A stretch of 64,000 bases of DNA from Paenibacillus tundrae. GTDB taxonomy: Bacteria; Bacillota; Bacilli; Paenibacillales; Paenibacillaceae. The DNA is taken from contig NZ_JAUSTI010000004.1 of NCBI RefSeq assembly GCF_030812775.1, positions 349,613-413,612 of the forward strand, written 5' to 3'. A program made the translations under genes and the position numbers. How positions within the stretch are numbered: the first letter of the stretch is position 1; each line of letters starts with the position of its first letter. The notes under the pieces are model-generated. The model saw nothing but the letters and a program-made list of their open reading frames with translations, searched no databases and had not been told where the DNA came from. This document shows, piece by piece, positions 47,116-55,286 of the stretch.

Positions 47116-47769
47116 TTATAGAACCAACAGAACTTGAACGGCTTTGACACCAAAATAAATACCAAAACCAATCAGGGACACTCCGGAGATCAGTCCGATG
47201 GCTCGAAGTACCACAGACGTGAGATATTTGCGGAAAAAGCTGACCGCTGTTGCCATGCACAAGTCCCACAGTAGAACACCGAAGATAATAGCACCACTGT
47301 AGATCAACATCTGATCTAGTGGAGAGTCATTGACCGCTTTAGCCAGAACAGATCCGTATATGCCAAGCCAGAACATGATGGATAGAGGGTTGAATAGAGA
47401 CATTAGGAACCCTTGAACAAATGACTTTGATAGTTCGGAATGGCCTCCTCTCGTCTCATTGAGAGCGAGGCTTCCTGCATTTTTCATACTTTCTACGCCA
47501 GTGTAAACGAGTACAAAACAACCAAAGAGCCACAAGAATACCCTTACAAAAGGCAGTTCCAGTAAGTGCACAACGCCAAAGTATACAAGCAACATGTACA
47601 GGATATCTGCTGCGATTGCTCCCAGTCCAACAAACCATGCTGGCATGAAACCTCCACGGACACCCTTGTCCAATTGTGCTGCATTAATGGGTCCCATAGG
47701 CGCCGACAGGGTTAGCCCAAGAAAAACATAGCCTAATAAGATCGAGATAGAAGTCTCCTCCTTTCGCAT
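47116..47769 (-). CDS. LysE-family amino-acid exporter (second copy)
   Basis: 217 residues. Six helices with GLTLSAPMGPINAAQLDKGVRGGF and MSLFNPLSIMFWLGIYG, the two LysE signatures. It is related to, but clearly different from, the exporter at 43934. GTCTCCTCC/GGAGGAGA sits directly before the ATG. Substrate unknown. Confidence 0.88.
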   Translation of the reverse strand: MRKEETSISILLGYVFLGLTLSAPMGPINAAQLDKGVRGGFMPAWFVGLGAIAADILYMLLVYFGVVHLLELPFVRVFLWLFGCFVLVYTGVESMKNAGSLALNETRGGHSELSKSFVQGFLMSLFNPLSIMFWLGIYGSVLAKAVNDSPLDQMLIYSGAIIFGVLLWDLCMATAVSFFRKYLTSVVLRAIGLISGVSLIGFGIYFGVKAVQVLLVL

Positions 47770-47997
47770 ACTTTACTAGCTTATTCTGCGAATGGCTCTT
47801 ATAGGACAGGTTTATCTCCTATTCATGTGAGGATCGAGCGGAGTATCGAAGATTTCATTTGAATATTAAAAAGTAGATAAGGTACTATGTAAAAGAAGGA
47901 AATATTTGAAAAGTGCTAGAGCGGGAGAGGGGTGGCTGACAGATAGGTCAATGGCATATAAATAATCATCTTAACGAGTGGAGGAGAGAAATAATTC

Positions 47998-48435
47998 GTG
48001 AGCTATTTGACAATCTATCCTAGAGCCAGGTTGAATTTAATTATGATGCTCCTCCTTGGAGTTATGCTATTTACAATTTTGCACATTAACCAAGAAGGTT
48101 TTTCTAAGTATTTCATTCTATTTCTAATGGCACTTACGTTCACTAATATCATCATCACGATCAGACGTTTATTATCTGCTAAACCAAGCATTACTCTAGG
48201 TGCCGATTATGTGATATCTACAAAAAACAAGGGATATGATGCCTCCCAAATCGAGTGTGTCTATATGAACTACAAGCGAATTGGTATTAAGCTTCGTGGT
48301 CGCAGACTCGTTCCTTCCGATCTGTGTTTTTATTTCGACTCTAGCCAAGAGAGAGAAGGATTAGAAGATTTATATGAATGGGCAGCACGGAACCAAAAAG
48401 ACGTGAAAAACAAGTTTTTTCAAACCTTAACGTAG
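47998..48435 (+). CDS. Small membrane protein with PH-like tail
   Basis: 145 residues with GTG start 47998 behind GGAGGAG. Two hydrophobic segments (about 14-30 and 38-56) and a soluble tail with strand-like segments (PSITLGADYVIST, ASQIECVYMNYKRIGIKLRG) ending in a helix. It has the same layout as the gene at 371-793. No function can be assigned. Confidence 0.6.
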   Translation: MSYLTIYPRARLNLIMMLLLGVMLFTILHINQEGFSKYFILFLMALTFTNIIITIRRLLSAKPSITLGADYVISTKNKGYDASQIECVYMNYKRIGIKLRGRRLVPSDLCFYFDSSQEREGLEDLYEWAARNQKDVKNKFFQTLT

Positions 48436-48628
48436 ACCTGTGCGTCTAATTATAGGGACAGCTAATTATAAACGGACACGAATTCCAGGTGCAGCACAAT
48501 TTTCGTCACAGATGAAGAAGGTGTATGCATCCATTAGCCCAATAGATCATTGAAGGACATCCAAATGGAGATATAGCCACACAGTGGGCTATGAGAGAGA
48601 TTTATAACATCAGTGGGAGAGATCATCT

Positions 48629-49492
48629 ATGAAATATTTAACGAACGAATGGTATGAACTGTGTCAACGGACTGGACTTCATTTTGGCATGAAAGTACAT
48701 AGCGGAGCTAATGAGTTGGACGAAGCCCTTTTTCAACGACTGTATGAGAGAAAAGAACAAGCACATGTAAAGCAAGAGCGCGAAATTTACAATACCGACC
48801 CTCGGTTCATGTTAAAGCATGATGGTGAGGTCTTAACACGGGCTGACCAGTTTTTCAGCGGAGAAGAGGTAACAGAAGAGCATCAGATCGTGTATTCCAT
48901 GCCACCGGAAGAAAGAGCGCATATCGAGAAGCTCATTGCAGCGTATGATGCCCGCCCTCCGTTTGACGAGAAGAAATGCCAAGAAGAGTACAAAGAAATG
49001 ATGGAGTGGAATTATAAACAACAGGCTGAGCGATTACCCCAAGAAATCTATGACCGAATTGCGGATATTCGTTTATTTACTTTAGGCTATTGCACGAGAG
49101 GCATAATGCGTCAATTGAAGAAACAGAGCAAACGAAATGAAGAACAAATCCAGCTTGTGCTGAAGGAGTACAGAGAAGTGAACGTAGCGCAAGACATTCC
49201 AGTCGAGGTGCGTCGACGATTGCATTTCCACGATTGTACGGTGACGGAACTCGTAACAGGTGATGAACTTGTCATTCGATTCGATACTCGCGGAGGCTTT
49301 ACGAATATAAACAAGCTCACACTGATTGCACCCGAAATCATCAAGCAAGTAGGAGACATTGTCCAACGATACTGGCTATATGAAGAACTTTATCGGATCG
49401 ATGATGGATATGAGCTTCACATTCTGTTTGAAGGTACAGGTATGCCTGAACTGATTGTTCGCTGTAAGGATTTTCTCGTAGAGATCGAGTAG
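48629..49492 (+). CDS. DUF4085-family protein
   Basis: 287 residues, ATG 48629. It opens with KYLTNEWYELCQRTGLHFGM, the diagnostic start of DUF4085 proteins, then a helical charged middle and a beta-rich C-terminal domain of about 90 residues (RLHFHDCTVTELVTGDELVIRFD, GYELHILFEGTGMPELIVRC). It has no membrane segment. The family is common in Bacillales, and its function is unknown to me. Confidence 0.82.
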   Translation: MKYLTNEWYELCQRTGLHFGMKVHSGANELDEALFQRLYERKEQAHVKQEREIYNTDPRFMLKHDGEVLTRADQFFSGEEVTEEHQIVYSMPPEERAHIEKLIAAYDARPPFDEKKCQEEYKEMMEWNYKQQAERLPQEIYDRIADIRLFTLGYCTRGIMRQLKKQSKRNEEQIQLVLKEYREVNVAQDIPVEVRRRLHFHDCTVTELVTGDELVIRFDTRGGFTNINKLTLIAPEIIKQVGDIVQRYWLYEELYRIDDGYELHILFEGTGMPELIVRCKDFLVEIE

Positions 49493-49567
49493 GGGCATAT
49501 TGAATGCGATCTGTTTAGAAAAATTGAAATAAGCACTCATGTGCAATCACAGATTTAAAGTTTTAGT

Positions 49568-49687
49568 TGAATCAATTTCATAAGTCATTAAAACGAATTT
49601 TTTGTAACTAGATATAGACAAATTAAACCGTTTTGATCTATATCTCGCCTTGATTTAAGCAGCTAACGGTATTATGAAATTGATTCA
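49568..49687. repeat. Nested inverted-repeat element upstream of a small gene
   Basis: Outer arms TGAATCAATTTCATAA (49568-49583) and TTATGAAATTGATTCA (49672-49687) are perfect 16-bp inverted copies. Inside, AGATATAGA and TCTATATCT form a second perfect 9-bp pair. The right arm ends 8 bases before the ribosome binding site of the next gene. Confidence 0.7.
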
Positions 49688-49708
49688 GTTAGTAAGGAGT
49701 TGTACGTT

Positions 49709-49921
49709 ATGGGATTGTTCGGCGTTTTATTGATAATATTCGTGAGCATCTTTGCTTTTCTCATCATTGCCTTTGTTATACGTTATGCGATAGATTCATC
49801 CCAAACATCGAGAAGACTTGACGTTCTAATTCAAGAAGTCAGGTACTTAAGAGCTGAAGTGAAAAGACAGAATCAAGGTGATTCAGATGACAACAACCAT
49901 ATTTTTGATAAAAAAGTGTAG
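49709..49921 (+). CDS. Small single-span membrane protein
   Basis: 70 residues from ATG 49709, behind AAGGAG. One hydrophobic helix (LLIIFVSIFAFLIIAFVIRYA) is followed by a short charged coiled-coil-like tail (LDVLIQEVRYLRAEVKRQN). It resembles the many DUF4083-type small membrane proteins of Bacillales, but this is not certain. It probably has a regulatory or scaffold role at the membrane. Confidence 0.6.
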   Translation: MGLFGVLLIIFVSIFAFLIIAFVIRYAIDSSQTSRRLDVLIQEVRYLRAEVKRQNQGDSDDNNHIFDKKV

Positions 49922-49987
49922 AAATTTGTTCAGATCAGTCAGTAGCTATGTAGTAAGTAGATGTACTTATGTTATACCATAGCATCT

Positions 49988-50030
49988 AAAGTGGACGACT
50001 CTAGCTACGTAGAGTCGCCCACTTTTATTA
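49988..50030. terminator. Bidirectional terminator
   Basis: AAAGTGGACGACTCTA pairs with TAGAGTCGCCCACTTT (one mismatch), with A and T runs outside the stem. It separates the small membrane protein gene from the convergent lipoprotein gene. Confidence 0.85.
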
Positions 50031-50032
50031 TG

Positions 50033-51331
50033 TTAAATATCCTTCGAGATATAGTACATATTATATTTATATTTCATGTAGATTCGGTCATTGTCTACGT
50101 AAGTTAACACAGCTTCACGGCTGCTGCGTGGCCCTTTGGAGATTTTTTGCTCAAGCTTGATTTTTTCTTGAATCTCGCCGGATTCGGGGTCAACTTTGAT
50201 AATATACGTCATCGGATCATCACTTTCTTCTTCTAGATCATCTGCCAGTGCGAAGAGTGTACCTCCCATCAAGTACATCCCAAAAACATGATAACCAGAA
50301 GTGTCTAGTCTCCAGCGTTCTTGACCTGTTTCGGTATCATAGCTCAAAAGGTAGAAGGCTTCCTCTTCTGAAAGGATATAAGCCCTGTTATCCGTAACAA
50401 TGGGATTGGCAATGTTCACACCGATGGTACTTCCTTCTGTTTCAAGTTCCAGCTGCTGCTCGCCTGTTGTTGCATCAAAGCTGTAGATCGTATGATCATA
50501 GTCAAATACATATACATGATCCTCACGCACGAGTGGATGCACTAATCGAAGTTGAGGCACCTGTTGCGTCCACACTTGCTCGCCACTTGCAAGATCAATT
50601 GCAGTGAGAATATTGTCATTATCGACATAATAGAGGAGATCCCCATGCGAAGCAAATTGATAGAGGACTACAGTCGTATTCAGGCTCAGTTCCTGTTCGT
50701 GAGCAAGCTTGTTGGTTTGGCGATCATAAGCATAGAGCTTATAGTCTTTGGCGTCAGCACCCTTGGGTTGTTGAGCGATCACGTAATAATTATTCGTGAG
50801 ATGTAGGTCTGACATGAGCTCGTATTCGGGAATGTCAATGGAAAACATCTGTTTACCATCCGATTTCTGCAAGCCTGTAATTTCTCTTGTGGTCAGGTAT
50901 ATTAATTGATCATCCACATTAAAGTTAGGGTTAACGATTGTACCTGGTCTAAAATCATGCTCCCAAGTATATTCACCTGTAGTGGAATCAAAGGCAGTAT
51001 TAACTCGTGTCAAAGGCTTCATATAGAAGAGGCCATTCTCTTCGTAGACTCTACCGTTCATCTCATCCTGATGTTCCGTTAGTGAACCCCACAAGCTGGT
51101 ATTATACTCTTGGATCGGGATGTCCTCAGCCTCGGATAATGTAGCAGAAATGACAGGTTCAGTCGATGCGTCAGAGTTCTCATTGTCTACTTGTTCAGTA
51201 TTCGTTGCTGTGCTATTCGTTTGTTCACTGGACGTTTCCTCGTTCATAGCGGTGTTCTCGTCAGTGGTACTTGTACCACAAGCAGATAATAGGGTCAGAA
51301 TCAGCGCTGCAGTCAATAATCTTTTCTTCAA
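50033..51331 (-). CDS. PQQ-like beta-propeller lipoprotein
   Basis: 432 residues on the minus strand. Lipobox LLSAC at about residues 15-18, then a Thr/Glu/Asn-rich linker of about 60 residues, and a beta-propeller with recurring PQQ_2-type blades (LASGEQVWTQQVPQLR, TGEQQLELETEGS, TGQERWRLDTSG, VDPESGEIQEKI). It should be anchored to the outer face of the membrane, perhaps as a protein-interaction scaffold. Nothing indicates that PQQ itself is bound. Confidence 0.82.
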   Translation of the reverse strand: MKKRLLTAALILTLLSACGTSTTDENTAMNEETSSEQTNSTATNTEQVDNENSDASTEPVISATLSEAEDIPIQEYNTSLWGSLTEHQDEMNGRVYEENGLFYMKPLTRVNTAFDSTTGEYTWEHDFRPGTIVNPNFNVDDQLIYLTTREITGLQKSDGKQMFSIDIPEYELMSDLHLTNNYYVIAQQPKGADAKDYKLYAYDRQTNKLAHEQELSLNTTVVLYQFASHGDLLYYVDNDNILTAIDLASGEQVWTQQVPQLRLVHPLVREDHVYVFDYDHTIYSFDATTGEQQLELETEGSTIGVNIANPIVTDNRAYILSEEEAFYLLSYDTETGQERWRLDTSGYHVFGMYLMGGTLFALADDLEEESDDPMTYIIKVDPESGEIQEKIKLEQKISKGPRSSREAVLTYVDNDRIYMKYKYNMYYISKDI

Positions 51332-51574
51332 TAGTGACCTCCTAAAAATATAAATTTAGTACTATTTTCCTCTAATTCCTTAAACGATCCTAATACTTCA
51401 TGAAACAAGCAAAGTGAATTGAAGAGGGAATTGATTAATATGTAATGTTGAAAGAAATGTTCGCCATAGATGGAATAAAAGTGAAACTTAGTTGAAGGTG
51501 AATACGTTCTTTCTAATAAGTTAAGTTCAACGGTTGAATTCTAGTCGAATTATCTAGAGGAGGAATTTGAGAAT

Positions 51575-51748
51575 ATGGGCATGTCGGATTATTATCAAAA
51601 TCTAAGAGAAAAGATTGGAAACGAACTTGTTTTTATGCCAGGTGTCGCTGGAATTATCCGTAATGAGCAAGGGGAGATATTATTTGGTCGTAAGCATAAG
51701 GAGTCCACTTGGGGACTGATTGCTGGAAGAGCGGGCACATTTTGTTAA
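51575..51748 (+). pseudogene. Truncated NUDIX hydrolase
   Basis: ATG 51575 after AGAGGAGG. 57 residues match the N-terminal half of a NUDIX protein (MSDYYQNLREKIG, FMPGVAGIIRNEQGEILFGRK, ESTWGLIAG), but at the point where the Nudix box should begin the sequence changes to RAGTFC and stops. The GX5EX7REUXEEXGU motif is missing, so the product would be inactive. The following DNA is not a NUDIX tail. Confidence 0.7.
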
Positions 51749-51780
51749 ATAAGAATCGTATAAACCTATACGCAAATAAA

Positions 51781-52068
51781 ATGAAAATGATTGATATGGA
51801 ATGGGACAGCAGTACATTTGGTTATATCTCCATTCCGGTGTTCTTCATGGGTGTGGTCTTTTGCTTTTTTCCAGATATTCTATATAAGTGGTTTGTTTTC
51901 TGGAGATACAGAACGATCAAACCCAATTGGGAATTCGAGGATAACCCACCGAGTGGTGATATTCCAATATGGGTAGAAGTGATGTTAAAAATATGCGGTA
52001 GCGTTATGATGATCCTGGGGATTGTATGGTTTTGGTTTGCGGAGGAATTCTATGAATTTTGGTTTTAG
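51781..52068 (+). CDS. Small membrane protein, DUF6199-like
   Basis: 95 residues if ATG 51781 is used (51790 is also possible; neither has a good ribosome binding site). Two hydrophobic helices (ISIPVFFMGVVFCFFPDILY and VMLKICGSVMMILGIVWFWF) flank a short loop with RTIKPNWEFEDNPPSGD. The order of helix, basic loop, Pro-Ser and second helix recalls DUF6199 proteins. Its 5' end abuts the broken NUDIX gene, so the original start may have been lost by the same event. Confidence 0.5.
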   Translation: MKMIDMEWDSSTFGYISIPVFFMGVVFCFFPDILYKWFVFWRYRTIKPNWEFEDNPPSGDIPIWVEVMLKICGSVMMILGIVWFWFAEEFYEFWF

Positions 52069-52071
52069 AAA

Positions 52072-52482
52072 ATGGGTCACAACAATCAGAGAGGAGGATT
52101 AATTCTGAGAAGTTCCAAATACACACCATATTATAGTTACATTGGTATTGGATTCTTTATCTTAACCTTCATCGTCAATTTGAGTTTTAAATATAGTACA
52201 ACCTCGGATGTGGGCGTACTCTTGTTACTGTCTGTTTCAAATGCTGGATTAATGATGTTTACGTTGCTCTGGGGAGTATTCGGAATTATTGAGCTAAATT
52301 TAATCTCGAAAACAAAGAAGACACTTCAATCCCGACTACATCATCGTAGGATCAATGCAGAGGAGTACAGGATTGGCCAGAAAAGTATTAGGTTTAGCCT
52401 CGTTATAGCGATAGGTTATCTCGTTCTGATTTTAATTCAAGTTGGCTACGTCATTCTGAACTGGGATGAGATTAATATTTAG
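52072..52482 (+). CDS. Small membrane protein with four hydrophobic segments; start uncertain
   Basis: 136 residues from ATG 52072, which has no ribosome binding site. A perfect AGGAGG at 52092-52097 stands 7 bases before an in-frame CTG (52105, LRSSKYTPYYSYIG...), suggesting that the true start is there or that an ATG was lost. Hydrophobic segments lie around residues 22-40, 47-70 and 112-130. No family is recognised. It is followed 14 bases later by the DUF2262 gene. Confidence 0.55.
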   Translation: MGHNNQRGGLILRSSKYTPYYSYIGIGFFILTFIVNLSFKYSTTSDVGVLLLLSVSNAGLMMFTLLWGVFGIIELNLISKTKKTLQSRLHHRRINAEEYRIGQKSIRFSLVIAIGYLVLILIQVGYVILNWDEINI

Positions 52483-52496
52483 GAGGTTGCCTGCCT

Positions 52497-52955
52497 ATGG
52501 AAAAGATAATGAACAGTAGCATAATGGGTTCGTTTAAGTATGATGAGCGATTCAATACATACGAGCATACAGAAGGGAAAGTGTACTATTCCTTAAGAAT
52601 TGAGCAAAATTACACGAAGGTACACGAGTTAATGCGTAGAGCAGAGAAGATATTCTGCGAGTTTGCGGAATTTGAAAATAAAGCTAAGACTCAAGTAGCA
52701 CATCACTTAATTGATTATAAAAATGATTTTTGGCCCGAATATGATGAGGATGATGAAACCTTAAATTGGGATGATGTTGAGGCTGGAAAATATGACGTAT
52801 CTATTGAAGACTTTGTAAAAGCCATTACGTTGCTCGATATTGAAATTCGAGAGAATCAGATCTACTGTGAGTTCTCGGACGGAGACCTATTTGGTGGACA
52901 TCGTATCCATGCAGATTTGGATGATGAGTATGGTTTGATCCAAGCAGATGTTTAG
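52497..52955 (+). CDS. DUF2262-family protein
   Basis: 152 residues, ATG 52497 after AGGAGG. Soluble and acidic. The C-terminal EFSDGDLFGGHRIHADLD is the hallmark of DUF2262, and the N-terminal part (YDERFNTYEHTEGKVYYSLRIE) fits the same family. The function is unknown; such proteins often occur beside immunity-type genes of secreted toxins. Confidence 0.78.
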   Translation: MEKIMNSSIMGSFKYDERFNTYEHTEGKVYYSLRIEQNYTKVHELMRRAEKIFCEFAEFENKAKTQVAHHLIDYKNDFWPEYDEDDETLNWDDVEAGKYDVSIEDFVKAITLLDIEIRENQIYCEFSDGDLFGGHRIHADLDDEYGLIQADV

Positions 52956-53012
52956 CCATGTCTTAATGTTGTTGTTTTTTAACTAAAAAATTTTAAAAAG
53001 TAGGGGTGACCT

Positions 53013-53453
53013 ATGGGATACGATTTTAGTGGGATAGTCACATCATTTGAAGTTATGAAACGATTAAAGGGTCAGTATGCGAGCGCCAAGATCATTCCGT
53101 TGTACAAAGAATTAATGGTTATACCCCTAACAGATGAGCTATATGACGAGATAAATATGAATAAAGGGACAACAATATGTAATTATGATTATTTGACGGA
53201 TACCATTAGTTCCTATTGTAGAGAAATCTCTAAGTTCGGCTTGGTTGCTTATATTGAAGCAGAATATTTCGGAGGAACAGGCTCACAGAATGCAGTGGTA
53301 TGGGACTCTGGTCAGGTTATTTTCGAAAAGACGTTAAGTCAGTCCGCAATCAATCGATCACTTGAAATTTTAGGAGTACACAAAGTACAGGGCAAGGACG
53401 AGTTCGATACTGTAGGTTTGGGTAGGCATCGGGAGATAGAAGATTGGGAATAG
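53013..53453 (+). CDS. Hypothetical soluble protein, immunity-like
   Basis: 146 residues, ATG 53013 behind TAGGGGTGA. Features are VIPLTDELYDEIN, GLVAYIEAEYFGGTGSQNAV and SGQVIFEKTLSQSAINRSLEILG. The alternating strand/helix layout and a Gly-rich EYFGGTGSQ motif recur in uncharacterised Bacillales proteins found near contact-dependent toxin and immunity genes. No toxin is present here. Confidence 0.55.
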   Translation: MGYDFSGIVTSFEVMKRLKGQYASAKIIPLYKELMVIPLTDELYDEINMNKGTTICNYDYLTDTISSYCREISKFGLVAYIEAEYFGGTGSQNAVVWDSGQVIFEKTLSQSAINRSLEILGVHKVQGKDEFDTVGLGRHREIEDWE

Positions 53454-53553
53454 AAAGAATGGTGAATGATGAACATCTATGGTCATATCAAAAAAAGCGA
53501 GCTCGTAAGAGAAGGAATTATCTAGGTTACATGAAATGAGGTGATAAGTTTAC
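53454..53553. other. Short gap with an 18-codon coding-like remnant
   Basis: Bases from 53470 read MNIYGHIKKSELVREGII and stop at TAG about 53526. It may be the start of a lost gene. Otherwise only the GAGGTGA ribosome binding site of the next gene is seen. Confidence 0.25.
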
Positions 53554-54045
53554 ATGAAGATTTCATACCGAACGATAGATGTGTTGAAACGGAAATACAC
53601 AGGTACGAGCCAGTTTTACTTTTCCATGTTCAGATACACGGAGTCCATGGATTTTGCATTACATACTGAGAAAACGGACTTGTTGAAATGCCTTCTTTCT
53701 AGTGAAGAATTCAATGAAGAGTATGCTGATTTTTTGCCAGTCCATGTTGATGAACTAGATCAAGCAACGTTGCTGAATCGCTATGAGTTTGAAGGTTCGC
53801 TCATAGGGATGTTCCTCCAAGGCACGTGTACAGAGCCTGTTGTAGCTGATGAGATTGAGGCAAGGGAATTAGCGCAGGCATTGCTCTCAGATCTGAGAGT
53901 TGAATTGGATCAATGGGTTGTCTTCAAGTTAGGAAATCCAGGTTGGTCGAAAGCTTCAATGGAGGCAACATTATCCTGCTTCTATATTGTGTTTTACGCA
54001 ACACGCAGATGTTGGTTCATATTGGGGTTCGAAGATGTTTATTAA
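53554..54045 (+). CDS. Hypothetical soluble protein
   Basis: 163 residues, ATG 53554 after GAGGTGAT. Acidic and soluble (FALHTEKTDLLKCLLSSEEFNEEYADF, LAQALLSDLRVELDQWVVFKLG). The last 25 residues turn abruptly hydrophobic and Cys-rich (LSCFYIVFYATRRCWF), which might reflect a late frameshift. No family is recognised. Confidence 0.5.
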   Translation: MKISYRTIDVLKRKYTGTSQFYFSMFRYTESMDFALHTEKTDLLKCLLSSEEFNEEYADFLPVHVDELDQATLLNRYEFEGSLIGMFLQGTCTEPVVADEIEARELAQALLSDLRVELDQWVVFKLGNPGWSKASMEATLSCFYIVFYATRRCWFILGFEDVY

Positions 54046-54092
54046 ATATATGGCATTACCAGATAGATAAAAAAAGTTTGCTAGAACGTAAC

Positions 54093-54168
54093 AAAAAAAA
54101 GCCCACGGCGGACATCTTGTGAATTAGAAATTTCATCACTCTATCCACAAGTTATCATCCACCGTGAG
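54093..54168 (-). terminator. Rho-independent terminator (minus strand)
   Basis: On the minus strand CTCACGGTGGA (54168-54158) pairs with TCCGCCGTGGG (54112-54102), with G-T pairs, and is followed by a T-run (54100-54093). A smaller CTTGTG/CACAAG pair sits in the loop. It ends the siderophore-transport operon. Confidence 0.65.
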
Positions 54169-54192
54169 TTACTCACATCTGTGTTGATTGAA

Positions 54193-55263
54193 TTACTTCG
54201 TAAAGAACGGCAAAGCCTCTTCCATAACCTCTGCTCCGGACAACGGCCCTTTACCTAATGCCCATACTTCATCATTTACAACCAGCACATGGTTGTTTTT
54301 CACTGCATTGATCGTTTGGAAAGTGCTGTTACCCATCCATTTATCAAGATCGGCCTGAGCGCCATAGATCACCAGATAATCTGGATTTTCCTGTACTAAC
54401 GTCTCCAGATCAACGTCGGCAACATCGATTTTACCTGGTGTTTGCTGTTGACTGGATTTGGTTTCATCGAAGCTGTATTCTGCCCCGATTTTCTCTAGCA
54501 GTGTGGCGATATAGGATGTTTTCATCCAGATATAAAAGTTCTTCTCCAGCACTTTCACAACCATAACTTTAGGAGTTCCGGTAATTTTTGAATGTGTTTG
54601 TTCTATGTTCGAATTGAACTCACTCATCACCTGCTCGTACTCTTTGTCTTTATCAAGCAAAGTTCCAAGCACAGCGAAGTTCTGCTCCATGTCACCATAA
54701 CCGTTGGTGTATAGGGCAATCGTTGGTGCGATCTTCTCCAGATCATCACGAATCGCTCCATGGACATCGGCATTTGCAATAATGAGATCAGGCTTAAGGG
54801 AAGAGATGACTTCCAGATTAGGCTGCTGATGATTACCTACGAAGGTATAGTCCTTCACTTTGTCCTTCAAGTATCCGAGTACCTCTGCATTGTAAGAGCC
54901 AGCGATGCCAACGGGTGTAATCCCCAGTGAGACTACTTCATCTGTAAAGGAGAAGTGCAGCGTTACAATTTTTTGGGGTGAACGAGGCAATGTAGTTTCT
55001 CCCCATGCACTTTTTACAACATAAGAACCATCGGAATTCGAAGTAATGGACGGCGTAGTAGTCGCATTGTCTTCACTTGAGCTTTGATCAGTTGTTGTGT
55101 CAGAAGCAGAGTTCGTTTGACTATTGTCTGAATCAGCCGTATTTGTAGTTTTCCCCTGATCTGCTGTAACCCCAGCGGTGTTTCCTACTGTCTGTCCCCC
55201 ACAGCCGGCGAGCACCAGCATCATGATTAAGATGAAGCTCCAGAGTAGTGATTTACGGTTCAT
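54193..55263 (-). CDS. Iron-siderophore ABC transporter substrate-binding lipoprotein
   Basis: 356 residues on the minus strand; the ATG at 55261-55263 lies 9 bases after GGAGGAA and is preferred over an ATG six codons upstream. Lipobox LAGC, then a Thr/Ser/Asp-rich linker of about 60 residues and a FhuD/FeuA-like domain (PQKIVTLHFSFTDEVVSLGI, SLKPDLIIANADVH, IAPTIALY). It delivers ferric siderophore to the FecCD pair encoded just upstream and is controlled by the Fur box at 57378. Confidence 0.9.
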   Translation of the reverse strand: MNRKSLLWSFILIMMLVLAGCGGQTVGNTAGVTADQGKTTNTADSDNSQTNSASDTTTDQSSSEDNATTTPSITSNSDGSYVVKSAWGETTLPRSPQKIVTLHFSFTDEVVSLGITPVGIAGSYNAEVLGYLKDKVKDYTFVGNHQQPNLEVISSLKPDLIIANADVHGAIRDDLEKIAPTIALYTNGYGDMEQNFAVLGTLLDKDKEYEQVMSEFNSNIEQTHSKITGTPKVMVVKVLEKNFYIWMKTSYIATLLEKIGAEYSFDETKSSQQQTPGKIDVADVDLETLVQENPDYLVIYGAQADLDKWMGNSTFQTINAVKNNHVLVVNDEVWALGKGPLSGAEVMEEALPFFTK

Positions 55264-55286
55264 TAGGTATGTTTCCTCCATATGCG

